A DNA stretch of 64,000 bases from Pochonia chlamydosporia 170 (Eukaryota; Ascomycota; Sordariomycetes; Hypocreales; Clavicipitaceae): NCBI RefSeq assembly GCF_001653235.2, contig NC_035796.1:1240001-1304000 (forward strand). Direction: 5' to 3'. The notes under the pieces are model-generated. The model worked only from the letters and a program-made list of their open reading frames with translations, made no database searches and was not told the origin of the DNA. Below, piece by piece: positions 32,316-41,549 of the stretch (position 1 is its first letter; every line of letters begins with the position of its first letter). A program made the translations under genes and the position numbers.

Positions 32316-33102
32316 CTACGCAGATGGACCAGAAAGATGATCGGAGGACTCGTCGGGACTCGACATTGGAGAAGAATAAGCACCAATGCGAGGATAGAAC
32401 TGATCAAATGGAGTTGATGGGCGCAAAAGCAGCGACTGGCTGGCTATTGGCATGCCTGGAGCACGATATGAGTCGAACGCGTTGCACTGGTCCAGATTCG
32501 TATCATTAAGATCAGCTGTATTGGCGGAACTCGGCGGAACAGTTGGTAGAAGTTCTGTCCTACAGTCGGACATCAAAGCAATGCCTTCGAGCTGAGTGAA
32601 AGAGTCGGTGACAACTGACAAGTCCAGGTCGGCCAGGGTGCATGTATGGACGGGAGGCCCCACATGCACAGGGGCGTTGGGGATCAGTGTCTCCACCCCC
32701 ACCACATGCAGGGAGCAAGTGGCATCAACATCAGCTAAAACCAGGAGGTTGAAATTGGAGCTGTGCTTGCCGTGGATGCGTCTCAGGTGCTCGTCAAGGT
32801 TATCCTTTCTTTTAAACGGCTCGAGATCAGGGCCTTTTTTGCTGCGCGCACAGCCATCGACCGGGCACCAGATCGAGGTGGCACCGTGAATGTGCTTCTT
32901 GTGACGAGTGAGGTTGGACCTCTTGGAGAATGTTGTGTGACAAGACGGCCAGTCGCACTGGGGTCTACAATGAGTCGTTAATAGGATCCCTGCAGGGGAG
33001 AGAAGGGGGCCCACCTTGGAGGTCTGAAAATTGACAGGGGCTTGCGTCAGCGTAAAAAAAAAAATCAAGCTCTCACTCGACAGAAGTGTTGCTGCTCGGC
33101 AT
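32316..33102 (-). CDS. C2H2 zinc-finger protein with a 9-nt microexon
   Basis: Three exons: 33102-33077 (26 nt), 33023-33015 (9 nt) and 32964-32316 (649 nt), totalling 227 residues. Introns are 53 bp (GTGAGA to TTTCAG) and 50 bp (GTGGGC, branch TTAACGAC, TTGTAG). The joined start reads MPSSNTSVEPPRPQCDWPSC, with all phases consistent. Finger 1 is C-x4-C-x12-H-x4-H (CDWPSCHTTF...NLTRHKKHIH). Finger 2 is longer, C-x4-C...H-x4-H, with an insert (ARSKKGPDLEPFKRKDN). The remainder is Ser/Pro/Asp-rich without a known domain and could be a transactivation region. This two-finger arrangement is common in small fungal DNA-binding regulators; targets are unknown. The unspliced 280-residue frame starts inside noncoding sequence, so I prefer the spliced model. 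Confidence 0.75.
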
Positions 33103-33882
33103 GGGTTCATCAGGTGCAAAATATGCCTGGAGGCATGAACATTGGCATCTGGCATCATATTTTCGAATTTCGACGAGGCAAAGAGGGATAGGCCAGCTAT
33201 TTAAAATATCATTCGAAGGAAGGCCGTTTCGAGGTCCTGGAAGCAGGATCACTGGTTTGAGGAATAAGCGCAGGCCGTTCGAAAGAAAAGCAAGCAAGCA
33301 TATGATTGAAACGATGGAGAAAGTTTGGTTGGGGAGAAGATAAAATTCTGGCTACGGAGATGTAGAAAACAAGATGAGGCGGGCTGGGCCTGAAGCCAGC
33401 CAACTGGACGGTCTGGTTGATTGATGCACTCCCGACACCATCAGGCTTAGGCACGAATTTTTGCCAGGCAGCAGTTGACTCTAGTGCTTTTCCGTGCTTC
33501 AAAGGGTCTGCATGAGCGGGCATTCATGAAATGTGAGGGCAGGGTGGTATATAGACCGTGAGGTGTAAAAAAAGAGAGAAGAAGAAAAAGAATTAGTATT
33601 AGTTGAAGTCAAGAGTACCCCGTGCAAAGCTTGTGTTGCGAGGGGAAGTTCGGCATGTTTTTTCACAGCTTGGTCTGGAAGGGCTTTGGTAAAGTCCTGG
33701 CGAATGGCGGCGAGGGCGCTTTGCCCGATCGGGGTGCCGCCAAAACCGGTGGGGGAAACAGCGCCTCCCAGACTACAACTTAAAGAAAAAGGGAGGAAAT
33801 ATATGTTAAACCCCTTGGTTAGCCCTCTTTAACATTTAACTGCGCACCAGTTAAATTAAGTTTTATCTCCTCGCGTCATCAG
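33103..33882. other. Intergenic, promoter region of the C2H2 gene
   Basis: No gene seen. A-rich runs occur near 33566-33600. Confidence 0.4.
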
Positions 33883-34077
33883 TCAACAAAACGGTGTTGG
33901 GTTATCGTTATCCTGGGTATCAATGCTGGCACCCCTTTCCAGAAGCAGCTCAACGATGGCCTCTTGCCATCCGAGGGCATCCTTTCCAATGTTGGTACTG
34001 TTTACCGGAAGCAGAACGCAGATAACCTCACAGACCGTGTAGATGGCACACATTAGCGGCAAGCTTAGCAAGGTCAA
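33883..34077 (-). pseudogene. Ankyrin-repeat remnant
   Basis: A short minus-strand frame contains WQEAIVELLLERGASIDTQDNDN, which I read as one ankyrin repeat helix pair (VELLLERGA) with its loop (SIDTQDND). No further repeat, start or partner domain is found on either side. It is most simply a fragment of a destroyed ankyrin-protein gene. Confidence 0.4.
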
Positions 34078-34994
34078 TTATCATGGTTCCAAATCAGGTT
34101 GTGCCTACCTTGGCTGCTGCGGGTGACATGTTTGTCTCGAAAAAGCAAATCATGTCTGGTTGAAAATCTTACGACGAAAGAGCGTACAAAATTTGTCTTT
34201 CTAGGATCTTAAGGCTTAGGAATTTACTAAACCTTGTAACTCGAGAAGAGACTAGTTAGGTTAGTCTTGTACTATTAGAATAAGCGACTTAATAGCTATT
34301 TTGTCGTTAGGAGTGCCAAGAGAAGCGGTCTAAAAATCATACTAAGGTTGACTAAAGCCATGCTACATTTGTCTATTTGGATTAACGCTTTAATGTTCCT
34401 TAATTAGTAGTCCACCAATACTGGGGCCAATAAGAATAAGTGGTCAACTCGCTTGTTGGCTTGCCACAGCGGGCTCATAGCTACGCCTCTCGAAGTGCGC
34501 CACCTAAATCACAAAGCTAATGGAAGCTTTTCTAGTACGCAGCTGCAACCTGCTAGTTTAGACATAGATAATTGCTCTTGCGACAGGAAGGCCCTCGGAA
34601 AGACTATCACTCAGCTATGTATGCGTATCTTTCTTTGTGTATAAAGAGGCTCTAACGAGTGGCTATCCAGGCCCGGGAACAGTAACTTTAGGCACATCGA
34701 CTACCTAGGTAGGTGATTACCGTCTGTGGGGGTGAGCAGAGAGTCGCAAGGCGCTAGTATTGACACAAAAGTAAAAAAGACTGCCGAATGACATTGAATA
34801 CTTAGTTAGGTACGCGTGAGTAAACCTTAATGAAGTCAATGGGTGCCTCCAGTGAGTCATCGTATCAACTATTTAACCTGTAAATATCCTGTTTACCCCC
34901 TTGGCCGCATGTCATTCACTTTTTGCCTTGATATACATGCCAAGATTTTGAGTCTTGACATCTGCTATCATCAGCTTGCAGCCAAAAGGCCAAC
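34078..34994. other. Intergenic, AT-rich probably decayed sequence
   Basis: No gene. From 34190 to 34440 the sequence is unusually rich in TTAG/CTAA words and AT, including a small inverted repeat (GACTA...TAGTC) near 34251-34267. It looks like degenerate repeat DNA, but no terminal repeats or transposase motif are visible. Confidence 0.35.
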
Positions 34995-36511
34995 ATGATG
35001 TCGTATTGGTCTTCATTACCTCCCGAGATCCGCGCCATCATCCTAAAGCTACTAACGCATCATAAAAACATAGCGCCATATGCCACAGTCTCAAGAGAAT
35101 GGCGACATGTCATAGAGAAGAAGAACTTTGGCCACCTCAAGCTCCATCCATCGTGCCTGGACTCGCTTGAGCGACTCGCCGAGCATTACAAAGGGCTCAT
35201 TAAGCACGTTTGGCTTAATATCGAGCTTAAAAGATATACTTGCCGAATTTGCCGAAAAATGGAGTCGGCGACATGGTTCCTTGCCAATGATAAAATCATA
35301 GCAGCAGCAATCACGAGAATATTCCTCATCTTGGCCAACTGGAAGCAGGATGGAGGGGGCTTAACACTTGAGCTTAATGCATACTCGCCAAGCGACTCGG
35401 AACACTGGTTTAAGGGGTGCTACTTTGGAGCACTGGATGAAGATGAGCTCCAGTTCCTTGAATCTGAGAGCCAGCCGCAAAACGGCGCGACTGCGACTGC
35501 GACTGCGATTCACGATCCTAGCCACGGATGGTGGCACGGCCGCATGATTGAAGCACCCAGTGAGGATGCCTTACGACGACCATTTGAACCATCTGAGCCC
35601 AAGTTTCAGGAAGAGCTCCCTCCGGTACAAGCCGTAACAAAATTCCTTCTCCGCAGACAGTGTCGACGTCAACTAAACCCTTTGACCTTATCATATCTTT
35701 GGTCAAAGCTTCCCCGATTAGAAGAGATTATTTATGAGCCATGGCAGTTATCTGAAGTGGTCTCTCAAGACCTTTGGGATTTGGGTAGGAAACCGCATCT
35801 AACATTTATCGCGTCATAAGCCTAACCATCTGAACTGTAGGCTACAAGAAAATGATTAGCCAGCAACTTCCAGCGAGTGTCAAGACTGTTAAAATATTCG
35901 AAGACTTCAATGAAAATTATCTGGAATTATTTCAGCTTTCGCAAGGCATACATACGTTCCTGAACCCAGACCGAGTCCGGATTACGACTCCTGTGGTAGG
36001 CGCTGCATTTGCGGAAAACAGCCGGAAACTTGAATGCCTATCGGTTGCTTTTCTAGCTGATGCCTACGACTTCTTCGAGGCTTGTCAGCCTCATTGGCGA
36101 TGGAATCAGCTGCGTTCCCTCACATTGACCTCCCGGATAATGTATACGGCCAATTCAATCCAAACCAGCAAGCTACTAGAAGCCGCGGCGCAATCTGCAC
36201 TTCACATGCCAAAGCTTGAGACTATGACTCTATGGAATGGAGCAAAAGGGGAGGCTTGTGCGTGTACCTGGCGCCGACAAGGTGCTTTACTATCTTGGCG
36301 CGGGACATGGGATTTACAGCTGGAGCTCTCGGCCCTTAACGCTTGGAAGAGGGTGGCATATAAATATGCTCGCCGGGAGCTTACAGTAAACACAGATCTC
36401 TTGGCGTATCAAATTGGCTCTCACGGGGACGCTATTCATTACCTGGGTCTGCACTCTGTGGTCGACGATATATCCCTACAGCAAATACGTAAAGAGAATA
36501 ATTCCGGTTAG
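34995..36511 (+). CDS. F-box-like fungal protein (DUF6546-type)
   Basis: Exon 1 is 34995-35784 and exon 2 is 35841-36511, separated by a 56-bp phase-1 intron (GTAGGA, CCTAAC, CTGTAG), giving 486 residues. Without the intron the frame appears to stop at 35819 and restart at 35852; with it the protein is continuous (LWDLGYKKMISQQL). The N-terminus SLPPEIRAIILKLL...YATVSREWRHVIEKKNF is F-box-like. Later blocks (SPSDSEHWFK, FLLRRQCRR, LPRLEEIIYEPW, FEDFNENY, LSVAFLADAYDFFEAC, LTLTSRIM, LETMTLWNGAKG, WRGTW, HGDAIHYL, SLQQIRKE) match a large uncharacterised family in Fusarium and relatives that I recall as DUF6546. F-box proteins are usually substrate receptors of SCF ubiquitin ligases; no target is known here. 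No signal peptide. It appears intact despite decayed neighbours. Confidence 0.75.
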
Positions 36512-38378
36512 CCTGGCTCGTTAACATAGAAAAGACCCCCTGAAAGGAGAAGAAGGCAGTACTCTATTGGAGTGTTTGTAGTGATATCTATCGTGGTGGT
36601 TGCTTGGTGAGTGTACAGAATGGGAGGAGCTGATTGGTGTAGTGGAAATCAATTCATGCCTAGAATTAGCCAACAGCTCAAAATATAAAAGCCTTTCTCC
36701 AGCTAGCAATATGACTCCAATCCGCTATTATCAACTGGGGGATAAGACCCGTCCCGCCGTAAGTAGTGCTTCTCCAAAGATCAACATCCAACGCGAATAA
36801 CCCGCCACATCTAGATACAATAAAGTGCATCTAAAGGGAAAGCCTAATACGTGTTGAAATCCTCCCTGAAGCTACATCCTACTGTGGTAACTTGGCGCGG
36901 CCCTGCATCGGAGGTTCCCGGACAGCCGTCATGATCGATACCGGAGCTGTGGCGGTCATTAAACCTAATCGTATTAGCCGTGAACATATCGTATCAAGTT
37001 CGTCTCGGAATGCTGAGAAACGTCCGTTTTCAGCGCAAGTATCGGACAAGGAGAGCCCAACCTCGGGTTTGACTTTCATTGACGAAACAGGGGCTCACTT
37101 GAGCGGAAATACAGAAAAGATCTATCCGTTAGAACTCTCTACCGACTTCAACGCAGATGTACCACGCGGTCACTGCACAGAGCTTTCTCAATACACAAAT
37201 GCTGGGATTTCTGATCTTGACGGACGCCACCATGGCTCCAGAGGATAGATATATATCTTGCCTCTATCCGCAATTTGGCAAAGGGGTGCAGAATTGGTGG
37301 AATCTCGGCAAGCTATAAACATGGCCGTCTTGGAACTGGTATAAAGAGCGCTGGAAATTCTCTTCAAACGTGCACAATACGGCTTATGACAAGTTTATAC
37401 AAGGGGTTGGTAATGATTGAGAGAAATGCACTGCCTATGCTATCTTCGTATGCAATCAAACCGATAGATGCACCATATCAATATCGCAGGGCTCGTCTCC
37501 GCTATCTGAGAGTTGATCCCTTTGGTGACATAATGAGCCGCCAGGGCTAAAGCGGCACAACGTGACAACTGCATTGTGTTATCTGCCTTTCCAATATTCC
37601 ATTATGTCGGACGGTTTCCGACGGCAGTGTGATTGAGCACACAGCTGTTTCATATGTGACGGAGCTTGAAAGTCTCGGTTCGTCGGCATCATTTGGAGAC
37701 AGGTCAACTGGTTACGGAACCGTTTGTTGCGCCATATTCTTGGGAAAGGGAGTGTTCTAGTAAACAGAGGCACAGCAGTAGCTCCGGAATTATGAGGAAC
37801 ACCGTCCTTAGACTTCGTTTATCGACATTTGGTGTAACACTAGACCTACAGTCTGTGGTCAAAGGTATTTGAACATATCCAAGTATACACTAACGCAGCT
37901 CAATATGCCTCAACAGCTTTATACATCATTAAACAGAGGCTTAGGGATTATTAGTTAGCATGCATGGCTATTGATGCCATGCACGCCAAATGTCATCCAT
38001 TGTTGCCTCCAATTGAGCCGAACGCTGGTCGCCAATACACCGGTACAAAAAATCACAAAGACTTCAGTTTTAGAAATCTGTCTTGCCGTCTTACTAGCGG
38101 CGTTTCTATGGACATGCCTGTTCATGCATTTTTGGATGACCCGGCCGCAGGATCATGACTTGAGTCCATGAGTTGGTGCGAGGCAGCGACATTGAACCCC
38201 CATCTCGTCCGACCAGCCTTTGGGCGGAAACCACGACTCTACAATACACACCGTCATCGACCAACACACTGATCATCCTATCCTCGATAGCAAGAACTAT
38301 CAAGAAAAGCGACACGACAAATCTACAGTAATCGCTCAGGCAATCTACGCGTCCGCTGGTTCAGTCTACTCCCAGGAA
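36512..38378. other. Intergenic with one unsupported open frame
   Basis: No recognisable gene. A 105-codon frame from an ATG at 36931 to 37248 (MIDTGAVAVIKPNRIS...) has plausible codons but no known domain; I would not annotate it without transcripts. A solo Tc1-type end lies at 37847-37909. Confidence 0.35.
37847..37909 (+). repeat. Solo Tc1/mariner-type terminal repeat and subterminal sequence
   Basis: A TA dinucleotide followed by CAGTCTGTGGTCAAAGGTAT and adjoining sequence, matching the left end of the MITE at 41351 with four differences in 61 bases. Three of the four differences have G here and A there. No matching right end is found nearby, so this is a truncated copy. Confidence 0.6.
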
Positions 38379-39069
38379 ATGCAGTCCCGCACGAGCAGTG
38401 ACGATGAAGCCACTGCAGCGAAGAGCCACGATGACAATATTGCCAGTGGGTGTCAACCATGCCCAATTTCTTCAACTTCAGCGCTAATACCCCATAGAAC
38501 CAACAGGAATCCAGACCTCAGATAATCCCAGAGTCAGTAAAGACCAAATGCTAGCCGACAAGAAGATACTAGCCGAAGCAATCCACTCCGGCCAAATGCC
38601 ACTTCACTACGCAGCCCCGCCAGAACCCCAAATCATCGAACCGTATCCAGAGGGTGACACAGACTTCGAGCCGTGTGCGTTCTTCTTTTACGGGACCTTG
38701 ATGGACCCTCAAGTCCTCATGGTAATTGCCATGCTCGACGACTTGCCAGACCTGTCGAACGCGTGGGTCCAAGGATATGACATGAAGCTATGGAATGGAA
38801 TATACCCGACCCTTCTCCCAAGGCCTGACGCTAAGGATCGAATTGTTGGCAAGGTTTGGCGAGCAACCAGCATAGCTCAGTGTTTGAGATTGCAACGGTA
38901 CGAGACTTCGGCGTACGAGAGTGCAGATTGCGACATCCATCTCGAAAGCGGAGAGGTAGTCAAAGGTCTGACATTTACATGGGCGAGGGATGTAGCAAGT
39001 GAGGAGTTGAGTGATGGGAGGTTTGACTTGAAGCATTGGCAGGAAAATCACAAGAAACCGCTGTTCTAG
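38379..39069 (+). CDS. Gamma-glutamylcyclotransferase-like (AIG2/GGCT) protein
   Basis: Best model: exon 1 is 38379-38445, a 52-bp phase-1 intron follows (GTGGGT, GCTAAT, CATAG), and exon 2 is 38498-39069, giving 212 residues. A simpler model starts at the ATG at 38548 (173 residues). I prefer the spliced form because the frame upstream of 38548 is open to a good acceptor. The core is FFFYGTLMDPQVL, the signature YGTL loop of the GGCT-like fold that binds the gamma-glutamyl substrate. WVQGYDMKLWNGIYPTLLPR and LQRYETSAYES follow, the latter carrying the equivalent of the acidic catalytic position (Glu). Family members cleave gamma-glutamyl amino acids or related bonds to 5-oxoproline. The specific substrate of this fungal subgroup is not established. 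Cytosolic by absence of targeting signals. Confidence 0.75.
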
Positions 39070-39485
39070 GTCATTGTTAATACCGACGCGTGTGGGGGTT
39101 GTTTTATGACGCGGGTTGGGAGATGCTTTTAAAGCGTGCCAGCAGAGAAATCATCTGTTACTAGATTATCCCCCTCTTTCACAAGGTTATCCCACCTAAT
39201 AGAAGAGTCTTCTTTTAGCAAGGTCTTGTGAATTGTGAATTTCTACAAGACTATCTATCTTGCTATCATCTTCATAGTAATAGGTCTTCTAACTGCAGAG
39301 AGGTCCCCCAATCCAACAGGGTCTTCCAATCTAGCAGCACATTTCGCGATATCTTCCTTCCTTCCTTCCAATTGTAAGATTATTCTCCCTTACACTCACA
39401 ATCTCCCCTCAACGCCCACTTTCAAGTTCTACATCCTTCAACAACAAAGACCGCCAGAGACTTCCTGGCCATTAGGAACCAGGAA

Positions 39486-39547
39486 TAATAGTAGCAATAG
39501 TAGCAGCAGCAACAGCAGCAGTAGCAGTAGCAGTAGCTCCAGCAGAT
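39486..39547 (+). repeat. AGC/AGT trinucleotide microsatellite
   Basis: About 20 imperfect units of AGY/AGC run from 39486 to 39547. In the local plus frame it would encode an Asn/Ser stretch, but I do not regard that frame as a gene. Confidence 0.85.
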
Positions 39548-39557
39548 AGCTCAATTC

Positions 39558-39625
39558 AATAGACCTTCCTCTCCAACAGACCTTTCCTGTTAACAGACCT
39601 CTCCTATTAATAGACCTTCCAGGAA
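39558..39625 (+). repeat. 17-bp tandem repeat, four copies
   Basis: Four direct copies start at 39558, 39575, 39592 and 39609. Each begins AAYAGACCT and is pyrimidine-rich after that; the fourth diverges at its end. Nearby sequence has further loose matches to the AGACCT core. Confidence 0.8.
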
Positions 39626-40063
39626 TACCCCTAACAGCATTTTTTGTGAAAAAATCATCATATTTCTAACAGGTTTCTAATAGGTCTCAAGAGATCAGCA
39701 CAATCTAAAGGCTCCAAGGAATCCTAAGCGGGTTAGGATTTTAACAGCTATCAAGCCATCAAGAGAGTCTTACAGTCCCTGTCTTAAAACACCCATCGCA
39801 GGCTACAGTATATACCACTGCGTTGCCGTAAATTATGTCACATTTTGCAATATGAACTACCGATCTACGGGCTGTCACCGACGGAGCCTCGGCGCTATAC
39901 ATATTGAATCCTATGGTCTTGTAAGTTGTCAGTATCCGGGTCTACAGGGTAGAATTCTAAACCCCACGAAGTCGCTATCACGCTTGTCCTGACCAGTTGT
40001 GCCTGAATCCTTCAAATCAGAATTCCTTACTGCATCAATCAATACAACTTCAACCTATCCTCA

Positions 40064-40863
40064 TCAAAGAACCACCGTCTTCCCCGGATCAAAACCCTCG
40101 GCCAAATCAGCGGCATACCCTGCCTGGTTCGTCACAAGCCTCAACAGTCCAACACCGCCGCGACGACCAACCTCAAAATCGCAATTATAATGCGTATGCC
40201 CAAATGCCCACACCTTAACCTTGCCACTGACGAAGCAAGGCTCCTTTGACAAGTCAGTGCAGAAGCCGCTCGTGATAAGACTCCTCATATGCTTCGGATC
40301 AATCGCACGGGGATCCCGCGAGGGACTCCAATGCGTCAAGATCATGATGCTGACATCCGTTTTCTCCAGCTCAGTCACCTGGTCGTTCAGCCAATTAAGA
40401 TCCTTCGCATGCATGTCATTGTGGTTGTCTGTAGTCCAGTCCGTAATCTGGGAGAAGTCGTTGACGTGGATACCCATCGTGATATGCTTATCGGGTGGGA
40501 TGTAGGAGAACAGGCTGCACCCCAGAATGACCACATTTGTACTGGTAGGCGAAGAGTCGTGCGGTCCAGGAGAGCAAACTCCCCGATGTATGTGTCTTGC
40601 CGGCATTCATCTTCGAATGTTCGTAGTGTGGAGAGAGTATCATCCCAGTTGGAGTGGTATGCTTCGTGGTTGCCGGGAACGAGTAACACTGCCTTGAATG
40701 ACTTTAGTTGCAGGCGTAGAAATGCGAGATACTCGGCCGTGTGTGGACCGATGTTGCCGATATCTCCCAGTAGGGCTAGATATGGTGCTTTGGGAACGAT
40801 TTCGTAGACATGGTAGCACTTTGGTGACTCGAGATGCAGGTCTGAGATGACCTGGATCGACAT
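40064..40863 (-). pseudogene. Metallophosphoesterase gene with a single frameshift
   Basis: The ATG at 40863 opens a calcineurin-like phosphoesterase. The first frame carries ISDLHLE (metal ligands D and H), LLGDIGN (bridging Asp) and PGNHEAY (Asn/His). The frame then changes between about 40536 and 40552. The second frame continues in register with TNVVILGCSLFSYIP, then ILTHWSP (metal His) and FGHTHYN (GHxH), ending at the stop at 40064. All five metal-binding motifs of the family are present. The two halves abut with no room for an intron, because the conserved VILGC strand lies right at the break, and there is no homopolymer to blame. If the base is real the gene is recently inactivated; if it is an assembly error, this is an intact roughly 265-residue enzyme related to fungal Ser/Thr phosphatase-like proteins. 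The substrate is unknown. Confidence 0.65.
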
Positions 40864-41549
40864 CGTCAAGGGGGAGGTTAAGATTCGATGCTAATTTGCT
40901 GTGTTTGGGGATCTGCAGATTATAAAGGGGATGAAGGCCGTGGTTAGAATTTGGCATGCGTGTTGGCAACGGATCAAAGTTTAAATTAAAAGCACCGGTA
41001 AAGGGAGGTCCAAATGGTATTTCCTCCTGTGCTATAATAACATTGAACATTGAAAGCCTCGTGTCCGTAGCGTGCGCCCTGGCCGAGTCGCCAGGAACGC
41101 CAGGAAGGGACCAGACGGCCAGGCAGTTTCTGGACTAGTATTCGGACTTTAACCCTCTAGCCTTCAGATTCTTAATTACTCTTTCAAGGCTGGTCGTCCC
41201 AATCGGCCCAGTCTTAGTGTGTTCTCGTCTTGTCATGGCCCCAATCTAGCGTCGTGACATTCAACTATGAATCAAAAGCACTATACTGTTTCCCATCTAA
41301 TGACTAACCAAGCAGGCTGTCTCAATTTATTTATTGCATCTTGGGTCATATACAGTCTGTAGTCAAAGGTATTTAGACATATCCAAGTATACACTAACAC
41401 AGCTCAATATGCCACAGCACACAGCGCGATATACGATACCTTTCCTTGTTCAAATACTTCTGACCCCCCACTGTATATTCAACATGCTATACGACATATA
41501 TCAGCTTCACTCAAGTCCTTCACCGGACAGCCAAAACGACACATTCACC
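40864..41549. other. Intergenic with MITE
   Basis: Contains the MITE at 41351-41475. No gene is seen. Confidence 0.5.
41351..41475 (+). mobile_element. Tc1/mariner-type MITE, about 121 bp plus TA duplications
   Basis: A left terminal repeat starts at 41353 (CAGTCTGTAGTCAAAGGTAT...) directly after a TA. An inverted, imperfect copy ends at 41473 directly before a TA: its complement reads CAGTGGGGGGTCAGAAGTAT..., matching most of the first 28 bases. TA target duplication, roughly 28-bp inverted ends and the absence of coding capacity fit a non-autonomous Tc1/mariner element. A related solo end is at 37847. It lies about 75 bp beyond the stop of the DUF6604 pseudogene. Confidence 0.7.

Larger units (their letters stand above)
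39070..40063. other. Intergenic, low-complexity
   Basis: No gene. It contains the AGC/AGT microsatellite and the 17-bp tandem repeat annotated separately, embedded in pyrimidine-rich sequence with recurring variants of AGACCT/AGGTCT. Confidence 0.5.
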
